Assembly (NCBI GenBank): GCA_024280885.1
Contig: JAJRPF010000040.1
Coordinates: 21,434-85,433 of the forward strand
From: Planctomycetota bacterium
GTDB lineage: Bacteria; Planctomycetota; JAJSAM01; JAJVHW01
DNA: 64,000 nucleotides
Direction: 5' to 3'
Shown: piece by piece, positions 45,279-54,274 of the stretch
Position numbering within the stretch: position 1 is the first letter of the stretch
Layout of the letters: each line of letters starts with the position of its first letter
The notes under the pieces: model-generated
The model's database searches: none
What the model saw: the letters and a program-made list of their open reading frames with translations, nothing else
Told to the model about the DNA's origin: nothing
Program-made: the position numbers and the translations under genes

Positions 45279-45745
45279 AGATCAACCTCGATCGTATTCT
45301 CGTAGCCCAACTCGGAGAGGATCTCAAGCGTCCTCGAATGCATCTTACGCGCGTCTTCGGGGTCGTGGTCGTCGAAGCCGAGCATGTGCAATGTGCCGTG
45401 GACGACATAGAGCAGCAGTTCGGCGGTGATCGCGACACCCCGCGTCGCGGACTCGCGCTCCGCGGTCTCGATCGAGATCACGATCTCGGCCGTGAACGCC
45501 CCAGGAACACCGGGGTCGCCGGGGTCGCCCAGAGGGAATGCGAGAACGTCGGTCGGCTCGTCGCAGTCGTGGTAGTCACGGTTGACGCAACGCATCGCCG
45601 CGTCGTCGATCACAGCCAACGACGCACGCCCCTCGAAGCCACACGCGATGAGCGCCCGCGTGAAGAGCGCTTCAAGCTCTTCTGCCGGGAGCGGAAGACG
45701 TGCGTCGGCGACCTCGACGGCCAACGCCACGCTGGTCGAACTCAC
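45275..45745 (-). CDS. ybeY: endoribonuclease YbeY
   Basis: 156 residues from GTG 45745, which overlaps the PhoH stop (GTGA). The zinc-binding motif HGTLHMLGFDDH (H3xH5xH) is intact, preceded by NRDYHDCDEPTDVLAFPLGD. YbeY is a metal-dependent RNase for 16S rRNA 3' maturation and ribosome quality control. The phoH-ybeY order is the common bacterial arrangement. The addition of a Ser/Thr kinase as the third, overlapping gene is less common. Confidence 0.97.
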   Translation of the reverse strand: MSSTSVALAVEVADARLPLPAEELEALFTRALIACGFEGRASLAVIDDAAMRCVNRDYHDCDEPTDVLAFPLGDPGDPGVPGAFTAEIVISIETAERESATRGVAITAELLLYVVHGTLHMLGFDDHDPEDARKMHSRTLEILSELGYENTIEVDL

Positions 45746-46854
45746 GCCCCCACGCCGGAATCGCCGTCACCGGAGTCGCCGTCACCGGCACTCCCATCGC
45801 CAATCTTGCCGTTGCCAGCGTTGCCATTGCCGCTCGCGATCGTGGTGGCGGGCAGCGGTGCGCCCTCCCCGCCCGTGCCAGTCTCGCCCGTGCCAGCCTC
45901 ATACGCGTCGACGATCTTCTGCACAAGCGGATGCCGCACGATGTCGTCGCGCCCAAGCTCGCAGAACGCGATGCCCTCGATGTCGCGCAGGCGGTCGCGC
46001 ACGTCGAGCAACCCGCTCTGCTTTCCGCGCGGAAGGTCGGTCTGCGTGACGTCGCCGGTGACCACGATCTTCGAGCTGCGCCCCATGCGCGTGAGGAACA
46101 TCTTCATCTGCGCGGCCGACGTGTTCTGGCCCTCGTCCAGGATGATGAACGCGTTGTCGAGCGTACGACCGCGCATGTACGCGAGCGGCACCACCTCGAT
46201 GATGTCGTTCTCCTGGTAGCGCGTGACCTCCGCGAACTCGAGGAAGTCGCCGAGCGCGTCGTAGAGCGGACGCAAATACGGGTTCACCTTCGCGGTCAGG
46301 TCGCCCGGCAGGAAGCCGAGATGCTCGCCCGCTTCGACCGCCGGGCGTACGAGGACCAGCTTGCGATAGAGCCCGCGCTTCATGAGCCGGATCGCCATGG
46401 CGACAGCGAGGTACGTCTTGCCCGTACCCGCAGGACCGATCGCGAAGACGATGTCGCACCTCTCGACGGCGCGTACGTACGCCGCCTGCGCCGGCGACTT
46501 GGGCTTGATCGACGTGTCGTCGAGCGCCCGCAGAATCCGGCCTTCGCGCCCGACCGGGAGATCGACCGCGTCCTCGCGCTGATCGCGCTTGCGCCGGAGC
46601 AGACGCTCCACTTCCTCGGGGCGCACGTCGTTCCCGACGCGGACCCGCTCGCGCAGCCCCTCGAGCAGGAACATCGCCTCGTCGACCGCCCGCGGCTCGC
46701 CCTCGATCGTGATCCGGCAACGCCGCGCATGCGCGCGCACACCGAGATAGCGCCGCAGAAGGCGCAGCGTGCTGTCTTCCTGGCCGAGCAGGGCGCGTTC
46801 CTCGTCGGTATCGCGCAGGCGCAGGGTGTTCTGAGTGGTGGTTTCGCTTGTCAT
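45742..46854 (-). CDS. phoH: PhoH-family ATPase
   Basis: 370 residues from ATG 46854 (MTSETTTQNTLRLRD). An N-terminal KH-like region (to about 105) precedes the RecA-like ATPase: Walker A FAIGPAGTGKTYLAVAMA, VRPAVEAGEHLGFLPGDL, Walker B AFIILDEGQNTSAAQMKMFL and VVTGDVTQTDLPRGKQSGL. The last 50 residues are a Gly/Asp/Asn-rich low-complexity tail (GNGNAGNGKIGDGSAGDGD) that is not usual for the family. It probably acts on RNA together with YbeY. Upstream lies an inverted-repeat element. Confidence 0.95.
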   Translation of the reverse strand: MTSETTTQNTLRLRDTDEERALLGQEDSTLRLLRRYLGVRAHARRCRITIEGEPRAVDEAMFLLEGLRERVRVGNDVRPEEVERLLRRKRDQREDAVDLPVGREGRILRALDDTSIKPKSPAQAAYVRAVERCDIVFAIGPAGTGKTYLAVAMAIRLMKRGLYRKLVLVRPAVEAGEHLGFLPGDLTAKVNPYLRPLYDALGDFLEFAEVTRYQENDIIEVVPLAYMRGRTLDNAFIILDEGQNTSAAQMKMFLTRMGRSSKIVVTGDVTQTDLPRGKQSGLLDVRDRLRDIEGIAFCELGRDDIVRHPLVQKIVDAYEAGTGETGTGGEGAPLPATTIASGNGNAGNGKIGDGSAGDGDSGDGDSGVGA

Positions 46855-46898
46855 GGGCAGCCAGAAGTTACCCGACACCGGGGTCGCACTCTTCGGCC

Positions 46899-46995
46899 AT
46901 ACGGAGCCAGGGCGGTTTCAACGGGGTTCGGAGAGAACCGTCGCGCTTGTGTTGCCCATGCTCCGAACTCTGCCGAAACTGTCCTGGCTCCGTAT
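46899..46995. repeat. inverted-repeat element, family A, copy 2
   Basis: Arms 46899-46933 and 46961-46995 pair at 29 of 35 positions; outer end ATACGGAGCCAGG. The loop is 27 bases. It lies between the stop of the FkbM gene and the start of phoH, immediately after the former. Confidence 0.85.
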
Positions 46996-46997
46996 CG

Positions 46998-47774
46998 CTA
47001 CACGCGACGCATCACGCAGTCGAATTCGATCACGCGCAGATCCTTGTCGCGGTTGACCGGGAACATCCCCGTGACGTGGAACCCGAGGCCCGTCAACTCG
47101 GTCAACGCCTCGGTCAAGGGCACGGCGCCCTCGTAGATCGGGAGCACCGACAATTCGGTCTGCAGTGCAAGCACATCGTCCAGCCGCCGCCCGGCGCCGC
47201 GGATCGCGGGAAGGTCGTGGCCCTGCGTGTCGAGCTTGAGGAAGACGCGGTCGTGGCCATCACGCACCTCATCGAAGATGCTCTCGAGACGACGAACGCG
47301 AACGCGCTCCACGCGCGCGACCTTGTTCCATTCATCGAACGCGTCCACGATGCCCGCGCTCGGCCGAAGGAACGACGAGAAGTTGTCGGACGCCATGACG
47401 TTCAGGTCGGCCTCGGCGTCTTCGCTGCCGAGTGCTTCCTGCCGGACGTCCCACTGCGCGTCGTCTCGGGCGCGCTCCACGAGTGCCGCCGCCAGTTCGG
47501 CGATCGGTTCGAACGAGACGATCCGCCCCGCGTACCCGACGTCGCGACGCAGGAACTCCACGAACTGTCCGCGGTTCGCTCCGACATCCAGCACGCAGTC
47601 GATCTCGAGCGCCGCGAAGAGCTGCCCGAGGTGCTCGGCGAAGTGCCAGTGCGCGAGGCGCCGACTGCTGACGATTTCGTACCCCGTGCGACGCACGAGG
47701 CGGGCAACGGAGTCTCGGACGGGGCGGCGGCTCACGAGACGGAGCCTGGACCGTACCGGCAGAGTGCGGGGCAC
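46998..47774 (-). CDS. FkbM-family methyltransferase
   Basis: 258 residues from GTG 47774. SAM-binding motif I is VLDVGANRGQFVEFLRR, with acidic motif II RIVSFEPIAELAAALVE. FkbM landmarks follow: NVMASDNFSSFL, VRRLESIFDE and VFLKLDTQGHDLPAIRGAG. FkbM proteins methylate sugar or polyketide hydroxyl groups. In this envelope- and polysaccharide-rich strand it may modify a glycan, but no glycosyltransferase is adjacent. It is flanked on both sides by family A inverted-repeat arms. Confidence 0.9.
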   Translation of the reverse strand: MPRTLPVRSRLRLVSRRPVRDSVARLVRRTGYEIVSSRRLAHWHFAEHLGQLFAALEIDCVLDVGANRGQFVEFLRRDVGYAGRIVSFEPIAELAAALVERARDDAQWDVRQEALGSEDAEADLNVMASDNFSSFLRPSAGIVDAFDEWNKVARVERVRVRRLESIFDEVRDGHDRVFLKLDTQGHDLPAIRGAGRRLDDVLALQTELSVLPIYEGAVPLTEALTELTGLGFHVTGMFPVNRDKDLRVIEFDCVMRRV

Positions 47775-47798
47775 GGGTAACGCACGATCAACGGCTTC

Positions 47799-47830
47799 CT
47801 CCGAACTCTGCCGAAACTGTCCTGACTCCG
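47799..47830. repeat. single arm of the family A inverted repeat
   Basis: CTCCGAACTCTGCCGAAACT followed by GTCCTGACTCCG matches the right arm of 46899-46995 with two changes. The partner arm is missing, though a short CTCCGTATCG follows at about 47842. The same repeat thus stands on both sides of the FkbM gene. Confidence 0.75.
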
Positions 47831-47852
47831 GATCGAATAGGCTCCGTATCGA

Positions 47853-48830
47853 CTACAGCGGCATGGCGCGGACGATGAGGAGTTCGCACCAGATGTAGCC
47901 AGCGGGGGCGGCGAAGAGGAGTGCGTCCAGCATGTCGAGGATGCCGCCCATCTCGCCGAACGTGGTGGTGGAGTCCTTCGCGCTCACCGCGCGTTTGAAG
48001 TAGGACTCGACGAGGTCGCCGCCCTGTCCAGCCAGGTTGGAGACGAGTCCAAGCCCGGCCATCAGGCGGTCATCGAGGCCGAGAACGTCGCCGAGGAGAA
48101 CGGCGACCGCAATCGCACCGACAATGGACGCGAGCGATCCTTCCCACGTCTTCTTTGGCGAGACCCAGCACATCGGGTGGCGACCGAGGGTCTTGCCGAC
48201 GAAGTACGCGGCCGAGTCTCCGAGCTTGACCGACGCGATGACAATGAAACAGAGCCCGAGGCCGAGCGGGATATCGTGCGCGGCGGTGCCCGGGATCAGT
48301 CTGAGTTCGAGGAGGAATGCGCCGAGGAGCGCGACCCAGGCGAGGGGCAGCGCAGTGGCGCCCGCGCGGATGAGATCAGCGGGCGTGGGCCCCCGTGGCG
48401 GACCGCCCGTCGTGGCGCTCGTGAGTTCCGCCGCCGAGTCAATCTCGGCTCCGACGACCTCATCCGCCGCCGCGGTCGCCGATGTGCTCCGCGCTGGCCC
48501 ACGCGCGATGGCGAGCATCAGCGGCGCGGTCATCGCGCAGCCGAGTCCGGCGAAGAGGATCGTGCGTGCCTCGCCCGGCGAGAGCCCCAGCGGGTCGGCC
48601 GCCGCGCGCAGCAAGAGGAGCGCGAAAGCGGCGCCGATCGCAACGCGGCTATTCGTCGCGACCCCGGCGCCGCGAAGGAGCGCATACGCCTCGCGCAACG
48701 CCTGCGCGAGCAGGATCGCGATCATCGTGCAGGTGGCCCAGACCGTCCCCGTCAGGATATCGACATAGAGGATGCCGATGACCGCAGCGCCCACGCTGAG
48801 TCCGGTGCCGACGCGGCGCGCGTTGATCAC
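47853..48830 (-). CDS. cdsA: phosphatidate cytidylyltransferase (CDP-diglyceride synthase)
   Basis: 325 residues from GTG 48830, overlapping the uppS stop (GTGA). About eight membrane helices. The C-terminal signature region is recognisable but altered: SVKLGDSAAYFVGKTLGRH, SPKKTWEG and SYFKRAVSAKDSTTTFGEMG, with GGILDMLDALLF where most enzymes have HGGxxDRxD. It makes CDP-diacylglycerol for phospholipid synthesis. A 40-residue hydrophilic insertion (about 140-180) is odd. The uppS-cdsA order is the classic envelope pair, which supports the call. Confidence 0.92.
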   Translation of the reverse strand: MINARRVGTGLSVGAAVIGILYVDILTGTVWATCTMIAILLAQALREAYALLRGAGVATNSRVAIGAAFALLLLRAAADPLGLSPGEARTILFAGLGCAMTAPLMLAIARGPARSTSATAAADEVVGAEIDSAAELTSATTGGPPRGPTPADLIRAGATALPLAWVALLGAFLLELRLIPGTAAHDIPLGLGLCFIVIASVKLGDSAAYFVGKTLGRHPMCWVSPKKTWEGSLASIVGAIAVAVLLGDVLGLDDRLMAGLGLVSNLAGQGGDLVESYFKRAVSAKDSTTTFGEMGGILDMLDALLFAAPAGYIWCELLIVRAMPL

Positions 48831-49588
48831 CCTTTGACGAGCCCCCCGAAGCGACGCTCGCGACTCGCGAACTCCCGGACGGCGGCGTAGAGGTGCTCGC
48901 GGCGAAAATCCGGCCAGAGCACGTCGGTCACGACGATCTCGGCGTACGAGATCTGCCACAGCAGGAAGTTGGAGACGCGCATCTCGGACGCCGTGCGCAC
49001 GACCAGATCCACGTCGCGCATCGAAGGATCGTAGAGCCGCTCCGCGAGCGCAGCCTCGTCGATGGACTCGGCGTCGATCCGTCCCGCCACCGCGTCGCGT
49101 GCGAGCTGCTTCGCGGCGTCAGCGATCTCCGTGCGGCCGCCGTAGTTGAGGGCGAGCCGTAGGACCATGCCGTCGTTGTCGGCGGAGAGGCGCTCGCTCT
49201 CGCGCAGCGCGCTCTTCGTCTTCTCCGGCAACTCGTCGATGCGGCCGAGCGTGCGGAAGACGATGCCGTTCTTCTCGATCTCGGCGCGCTCGTCGATGGC
49301 GAACTTCCGCAGCAACTCCATGAGGTACGTGACCTCGCGGCGCGGGCGCTTCCAGTTCTCGACACTGAACGCGTAGAGGGTCAGTTCCTTGATCCCGAGC
49401 TCGGCTGCTGCCCGCGCCGTATCGCGCACGGAGTCGATCCCCGCCGTGTGCCCGCGCACGCGCTCCCAACCGAAGCGTCGGGCCCAGCGGCCGTTGCCGT
49501 CCATGATGATCCCGATCGACGCCGGGATCTTGCTCGCACGGACGTCCGGGAGGATGCGCTGCGGAAAGGGCGCCGGGGCCTTGGCCAA
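48827..49588 (-). CDS. uppS: undecaprenyl diphosphate synthase
   Basis: 253 residues from TTG 49588. The cis-prenyltransferase blocks are complete: IGIIMDGNGRWARRFG (catalytic Asp), the following RVRGHTAGI, LYAFSVENWKRP, ALNYGGRTEI and SNFLLWQISYAE. It makes the C55 lipid carrier for peptidoglycan and surface polysaccharides at the membrane. It begins one base after the purA stop and overlaps cdsA. The usual 'RTGGEQR' is TASEMR here. Confidence 0.97.
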   Translation of the reverse strand: MAKAPAPFPQRILPDVRASKIPASIGIIMDGNGRWARRFGWERVRGHTAGIDSVRDTARAAAELGIKELTLYAFSVENWKRPRREVTYLMELLRKFAIDERAEIEKNGIVFRTLGRIDELPEKTKSALRESERLSADNDGMVLRLALNYGGRTEIADAAKQLARDAVAGRIDAESIDEAALAERLYDPSMRDVDLVVRTASEMRVSNFLLWQISYAEIVVTDVLWPDFRREHLYAAVREFASRERRFGGLVKG

Positions 49589-49589
49589 T

Positions 49590-50879
49590 TCAGCTCGCTC
49601 CGTTCATCCGGACGATCTGCTCGCGGCTCGGCCCGACGGATACCTGACTGATGGGCGCGCCCATCTGCTGCTCGATGAACGCGAGGAGGTCGAGCGCGTT
49701 CTGCGGCAGGTCAGCCGGGACGCGGGCACCCGTCACGTCCTCTTCGAAGCCAGGGAGTTCCTCGTAGACCGGCACCACGCGGTTCAATTCGGAGGCCGTC
49801 GCAGGCATGCGGTCGAGCCGCTGACCATCCGGGCTCTCGTAAGCGGTGCAGACCTTGATCGTCGGGAATCCACGCAGCACGTCGAGCTTGACGAGGACGA
49901 CCTCGTCGATGCCGTTGCTGCGCACGCTGTAACGCATGGCGACGGCATCGAACCAACCGCAGCGCCGCGGGCGTCCCGTCGTCGTGCCGTACTCGTGCCC
50001 GGCGTCGCGCAGTCGCTGCCCGCCCTCGCCCTCGTCCTCGGTCGGGAACGGCCCGGTCCCGACGCGGGTCATGTAGACCTTCGCGACGCCGATCACACGA
50101 TCGAGCGAGCGCGGTGGCACACCCGTACCGCTCGGCACGCCGAGGGCGCACGAATTGGAGCCTGTTACGTAGGGATACGAGCCGAGATCGACATCGAGTA
50201 GCACGCCCTGCGCGCCCTCGAAGAGGATGTTCTTGCCGGCATCGACCGCGTCGAGGAGCAGCGTGACGGCATCGCCGACGAAGGGCTTGATCAACTCTGC
50301 GTAGCGCATGTACTCGTCGCGGATCGGCTCGAATTCGAGCGGTTCGCCGCCGTACGCGTCCACGAGGAGGCGGTTTTTCTCCTCGATGTTCATCCGCAGG
50401 CGTTCGGCGAACCACTCCTCGTCGTAGAGGTCCCCCACCCGGATGCCGCGGTAGCTGACCTTGTCGGCGTAGCACGGGCCGATGCCGCGGCCGGTGGTGC
50501 CGTGGGCGCGCGAGCCAGCCATCTCCTCGCGTTTGACGTCGAGCCGCTTGTGCCACGGCATCACGACGTGCGCGCGATCCGAGATCACGAGGTTCGCTCC
50601 GACCTCGACACCGCGCTTGCGCAGTTCGTCCACCTCACCGAGCAGGGTGCCGCAATCCACGACCACACCGTGGGCGACCACGCACGTGGCGTGTGGACGC
50701 AAGATGCCGGATGGGATCAGGTGCAGACGGTAGGTCTGCCCCTCGAATACCACGGTATGCCCGGCGTTGCCACCGCCCTGATAGCGGACGACGATATCCG
50801 CCGTATCGGCGAGGAGATCGACCACACGGGCCTTCCCCTCGTCTCCCCATTGGGCGCCGAGGACACAGGTCGTCGCCAT
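49590..50879 (-). CDS. purA: adenylosuccinate synthetase
   Basis: 429 residues from ATG 50879. GTP-binding start CVLGAQWGDEGKARVVDLLA, then RYQGGGNAGHTVV, the signature GRGIGPCYADKVSYRGIRVG, LLDVDLGSYPYVTGSN and TTGRPRRCGWFDAVAMRYSV. It joins IMP and aspartate with GTP in AMP synthesis. Family-typical length. It is encoded 140 bases downstream of carA, so two nucleotide-synthesis genes are adjacent. The gap shows no clear terminator. Confidence 0.98.
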   Translation of the reverse strand: MATTCVLGAQWGDEGKARVVDLLADTADIVVRYQGGGNAGHTVVFEGQTYRLHLIPSGILRPHATCVVAHGVVVDCGTLLGEVDELRKRGVEVGANLVISDRAHVVMPWHKRLDVKREEMAGSRAHGTTGRGIGPCYADKVSYRGIRVGDLYDEEWFAERLRMNIEEKNRLLVDAYGGEPLEFEPIRDEYMRYAELIKPFVGDAVTLLLDAVDAGKNILFEGAQGVLLDVDLGSYPYVTGSNSCALGVPSGTGVPPRSLDRVIGVAKVYMTRVGTGPFPTEDEGEGGQRLRDAGHEYGTTTGRPRRCGWFDAVAMRYSVRSNGIDEVVLVKLDVLRGFPTIKVCTAYESPDGQRLDRMPATASELNRVVPVYEELPGFEEDVTGARVPADLPQNALDLLAFIEQQMGAPISQVSVGPSREQIVRMNGAS

Positions 50880-51019
50880 GTCACGGGTCCTTTCGAGTCG
50901 GCCTTGGGCCGGATGCGCGCCGCAGTCGGCTGGAAAGCGCCATTGTGGCCGCGCGAGCGGCGCGGCGGGCGGGTTTTTGTCGCAGACATCGGGCTCGACC
51001 GTGGCCCGACCGTCAGCGA

Positions 51020-52177
51020 TCAGGAAATGCGAGCCACGAGCTCGTCGCGAAAGCGGCGGAAGAGATAGAGGCTGTCGTGCGGGCCAGGCGCCGCCTCGGG
51101 GTGATGCTGCACACTCATGACGGGCAACTTGGTATGCCGCAGGCCCTCGACCGTGTGGTCGTTCAGGCTCTTGTGGGTCAGCTCGATTTGCCCGTCCTTG
51201 AAGAGGTCTTCGTGGACGGCAAAGCCGTGATTTTGCGCCGTGATCTCGACCCGGTTGGTGGTCAGGTCCATCACGGGGTGGTTGCCGCCGTGGTGGCCGA
51301 AGGGCAGCTTGTACGTCCGGCCACCGAGCGCGTGCGCGATGATCTGATGGCCGAGGCAGATGCCGAAGAGCGGCACGCCCTTCTCGATGATGCCTCGGGC
51401 CACGTTCTGCGCGTGCGTGAGCACGCTCGGGTCACCCGGTCCGTTCGAGAGGAACACCGCATCGGGGACGATTCCGGCCCCGTCCGCGAGCACCGTCTCG
51501 AGCGACGCGTCGGCGGGCACGACACGCACGCGGAAACCGTGCGAGGTGAGGTTGCGGAGGATATTCCACTTCGCGCCGAAATCGATCACCGTCAGATCGA
51601 AGATCGGGCCGTCGAACGCGCCCGGCTCCGGCAGGAACTGTGCGGTCGAGACGCCCTGGTCCCACATCGCCTCGCGCCGCCGCGTGACCTCGTTGACGAG
51701 GTTGCGGCCTTCCATGTGCGGGATGCTTCGCGCGCGATCGACCAGCGTGTCGGCGTCGCGCTCGACGGTCGAGACGATGCCGCGCAGGGCGCCCTGTTCG
51801 CGAATGCGGCGGGTCAACGCGCGCGTGTCGACGCCCTCGATCCCCGTCACGCCACTGCGCAGCAGGTACGAGTGGAGATCCTCGTGCGACCGAAAGTTGG
51901 AGGCGATCGTCGAGAGCTCGCGAATGACGAAGCCCTCGACCCACGCACGCTCAGCCTCGGCGTCCTCGGAGTTGATGCCGTAGTTCCCGATCAGCGGCGC
52001 CGTCATGGTGACGATCTGCCCCTTGTAGGACGGGTCGGTCAGGATCTCCTGGTACCCGGTCAAGGAGGTGTTGAACACCACCTCGCCTTCGCAGGATCCG
52101 TCAGCGCCGAAGCCCTCACCGCGGAAGACGCTGCCGTCTTCCAGGGCGAGCAGCGCAGGCGGGCCGGTGCGTCGCAT
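51020..52177 (-). CDS. carA: carbamoyl-phosphate synthase small subunit
   Basis: 385 residues from ATG 52177 (GGAG lies 5 bases upstream; GTG 52183 is less likely). The N-terminal domain begins [20 protein letters not shown] and includes [20 protein letters not shown]. The C-terminal class-I amidotransferase has the catalytic Cys in [16 protein letters not shown] and His-x-Glu in [12 protein letters not shown]. It supplies ammonia from glutamine to the CarB subunit for pyrimidine and arginine synthesis. carB is not in this window. Confidence 0.98.
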   Translation of the reverse strand: MRRTGPPALLALEDGSVFRGEGFGADGSCEGEVVFNTSLTGYQEILTDPSYKGQIVTMTAPLIGNYGINSEDAEAERAWVEGFVIRELSTIASNFRSHEDLHSYLLRSGVTGIEGVDTRALTRRIREQGALRGIVSTVERDADTLVDRARSIPHMEGRNLVNEVTRRREAMWDQGVSTAQFLPEPGAFDGPIFDLTVIDFGAKWNILRNLTSHGFRVRVVPADASLETVLADGAGIVPDAVFLSNGPGDPSVLTHAQNVARGIIEKGVPLFGICLGHQIIAHALGGRTYKLPFGHHGGNHPVMDLTTNRVEITAQNHGFAVHEDLFKDGQIELTHKSLNDHTVEGLRHTKLPVMSVQHHPEAAPGPHDSLYLFRRFRDELVARIS

Positions 52178-52257
52178 GGTCACTCCGTACTCGTTCGTTC
52201 CGTCGTCGTGAGGGACGGTTGCTCGGAAAACTGGGCCAAGGACATTGGGCGAAGAAC

Positions 52258-53115
52258 TCAGACGGTGGGCGGCGGGGACGATCCCGAGCCCGTCTTGGAA
52301 CCCGTGTCCGAACCGGCGCCGACAGCGCCCCGCGCCGCCCGACGCGCGATGGTGGCCGCAAGGTATCCGGCCCCGAATCCGTTGTCGATATTCACGACGC
52401 CCACGCCCGCCGCGCAGGAGTTGAGCATCGTGAGCAGGGGCGCAACGCCCTCGAAAGACGCCCCGTAGCCGACGCTCGTCGGCACCGCGATCAGAGGCAC
52501 GTCCACCAGGCCGCCGACCACCGACGGAAGAGCGCCCTCCATGCCTGCGGCGACCACGATCGCATCGGCTGCGCGCAGTGCAGGCAGCGCTCCGAGCAGG
52601 CGGTGGAGCCCGGCCACGCCACAGTCGTAATGAGCCTCGGCGCGGACGCCCATGGTCTCGGCGGTCACGCGGGCTTCCTCGGCCACGGGCTCATCCGCGG
52701 TGCCGGCCGACAGGATCGCGACGCGCCCGCAGGCGGTCACTTCGTCGCGCACCACGGTCACGGCCCGGGCACGATCGTGGAAGACGGCGTCGGAGAGCGC
52801 CTCGCGGAGTGCTCCGCGCTGCGTTGCGTCCACGCGCGTGATGAGCAGTCGCTTGGATCGACGCAGGATCTCGAGCGCGACCGCCACCACCTGATCGGCG
52901 GTCTTGCCAGGCGCGTAGACCACCTCCGGGAAACCGCAACGTTGCGCGCGGTGATGGTCGATGCGTGCGAACGCCGGCCCGTCAGCCGAAAGGAGCGTGG
53001 CCGCGTCGCCAACCGAGAGTTCGCGCTCACCGATGCGGCGCAGAGCCTCTTCAGGGGAAGTCTGACCGTCGCGCACGGCGGCAAGGAGCTGCAGGAGGGC
53101 GGCGGTGTCGTCCAC
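52258..53115 (-). CDS. larB: LarB-like pyridinium carboxylase (nickel-pincer cofactor pathway)
   Basis: 285 residues from GTG 53115, which has AGGGGAG just upstream; 86 further codons overlapping the tsaD stop region are not used. The C-terminal two thirds match the AIR-carboxylase-like fold of Lar[69 protein letters not shown] and [20 protein letters not shown]. LarB carboxylates nicotinic acid adenine dinucleotide, the first step to the lactate-racemase cofactor. No larC, larE or larA lies in the window, so the pathway partners must be elsewhere or absent. Confidence 0.92.
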   Translation of the reverse strand: MDDTAALLQLLAAVRDGQTSPEEALRRIGERELSVGDAATLLSADGPAFARIDHHRAQRCGFPEVVYAPGKTADQVVAVALEILRRSKRLLITRVDATQRGALREALSDAVFHDRARAVTVVRDEVTACGRVAILSAGTADEPVAEEARVTAETMGVRAEAHYDCGVAGLHRLLGALPALRAADAIVVAAGMEGALPSVVGGLVDVPLIAVPTSVGYGASFEGVAPLLTMLNSCAAGVGVVNIDNGFGAGYLAATIARRAARGAVGAGSDTGSKTGSGSSPPPTV

Positions 53116-53170
53116 GACTCCCCTTATCTCCCCCGAGCGCGGTCCTGGGTCAATGTCTTCACACGCGTCT

Positions 53171-54208
53171 TCACACGCGTGCGGCGCGGACGGGGCGCCC
53201 GTGGCAGTCAAGGTCGAGCCCGTCGGACTCGCCAGCGACAAGCCGGAACCAGCCCGAGACCGCCACCATCGCCGCGTTATCGGTGCAGAGAACCTTATCG
53301 GGCACGACGACGCGCACTCCGCGCCGCTCGGCCGCCGCGCGCATCCGCTCGCGCAGGAGCGTATTCGCCGCAACCCCGCCTCCGAGCACGATGTCAGAGA
53401 CGCCCGTCTGCTCGACGGCCCGCAGCGTCGTCTTGACCAGCACGTCGACCACCGCGCGTTGGAAGCCGGCGGCGACGTCGGCGACCGGGACGCGTGGCTC
53501 GATCTGCTTCGCGTCCTTCGGCCGCATGTCCTGGCCGAACGCCTTGTAGAGCACCGCCGTCTTCATCCCGGAGAACGAGAAGTCGAGGTTGTCCTTGCCG
53601 GGCGACGTCCGCGGCACCGGGAACCCCTTGGGATCGCCATCGCGCGCCGCCGCCTCGATCGAGGGGCCCCCGGGATAGGGCAGGCGCAGGAGGCGCGCCA
53701 CCTTATCGAATGCCTCGCCCGCGGCGTCGTCACGCGTGGCGCCAAGCAGGCGGTGCTCCGTCGGAGTGGGCAGGTGGTAGAGACTGGTGTGACCGCCGGA
53801 AACGACCAGCGCCACGCACGGGAACTTCGGCGGGCCACCCTCCGCGAGGAAGCTCGCGTGGATGTGGGCCACGATGTGGTCCACCCCCACCAGCGGCAGG
53901 CCGCGGCCGAATGCGATCCCCTTCGCGGCGGCGACGCCGACGAGGAGCGCGTTGACCAGCCCGGGTCGATTGGTGACCGCGACTCCGTCGACTTCGTCGA
54001 GCGTCAGTTCCGCGCGTTGCAGCGCCTCGTGGATCGTCCATGGGAAGTTCTCGAGGTGCGCGCGGCATGCGATCTCGGGCACGACGCCGCCGAAACGGGC
54101 GTGGAGTTCCGTCTGCGAGGCCACGACGTTCGCGAGGCACTCGCGGCCATCGCGCACGATCGCCGCGGACGTCTCGTCGCACGAGCTGTCGATGCCCAGA
54201 ACAATCAT
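53171..54208 (-). CDS. tsaD: tRNA N6-threonylcarbamoyladenosine transferase TsaD
   Basis: 345 residues from ATG 54208. ASKHA-fold motifs: GIDSSCDETSAAIV, the metal-binding VDHIVAHIHASFL (HxxxH), VALVVSGGHTSLYHL, DDAAGEAFDKVARLL and VLGGGVAANTLLRERM with DNAAMVAV near the end. With TsaB/E it moves the threonylcarbamoyl group to A37 of ANN-decoding tRNAs. The donor enzyme TsaC lies at 62310 in this window; tsaB and tsaE were not seen. Confidence 0.98.
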   Translation of the reverse strand: MIVLGIDSSCDETSAAIVRDGRECLANVVASQTELHARFGGVVPEIACRAHLENFPWTIHEALQRAELTLDEVDGVAVTNRPGLVNALLVGVAAAKGIAFGRGLPLVGVDHIVAHIHASFLAEGGPPKFPCVALVVSGGHTSLYHLPTPTEHRLLGATRDDAAGEAFDKVARLLRLPYPGGPSIEAAARDGDPKGFPVPRTSPGKDNLDFSFSGMKTAVLYKAFGQDMRPKDAKQIEPRVPVADVAAGFQRAVVDVLVKTTLRAVEQTGVSDIVLGGGVAANTLLRERMRAAAERRGVRVVVPDKVLCTDNAAMVAVSGWFRLVAGESDGLDLDCHGRPVRAARV

Positions 54209-54274
54209 GCCTGCACCGTCATCTCTACACAGTCACTTCGGCACCGGCTCATCTGCACGGACACGTTGGCACCG

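Noticed and set aside
46899..47830. Composite transposon around the FkbM gene
   Set aside because: Repeat arms flank the gene but no transposase, intact second element or target duplication is visible; kept only as a possibility in the findings.
50693..52468. 591-codon plus-strand frame
   Set aside because: Antisense to carA and the start of purA; no recognisable domain.
54209..54274. Imperfect CACCGTCA repeats between tsaD and the S41 gene
   Set aside because: Short and irregular; could not be told from chance in this base composition.
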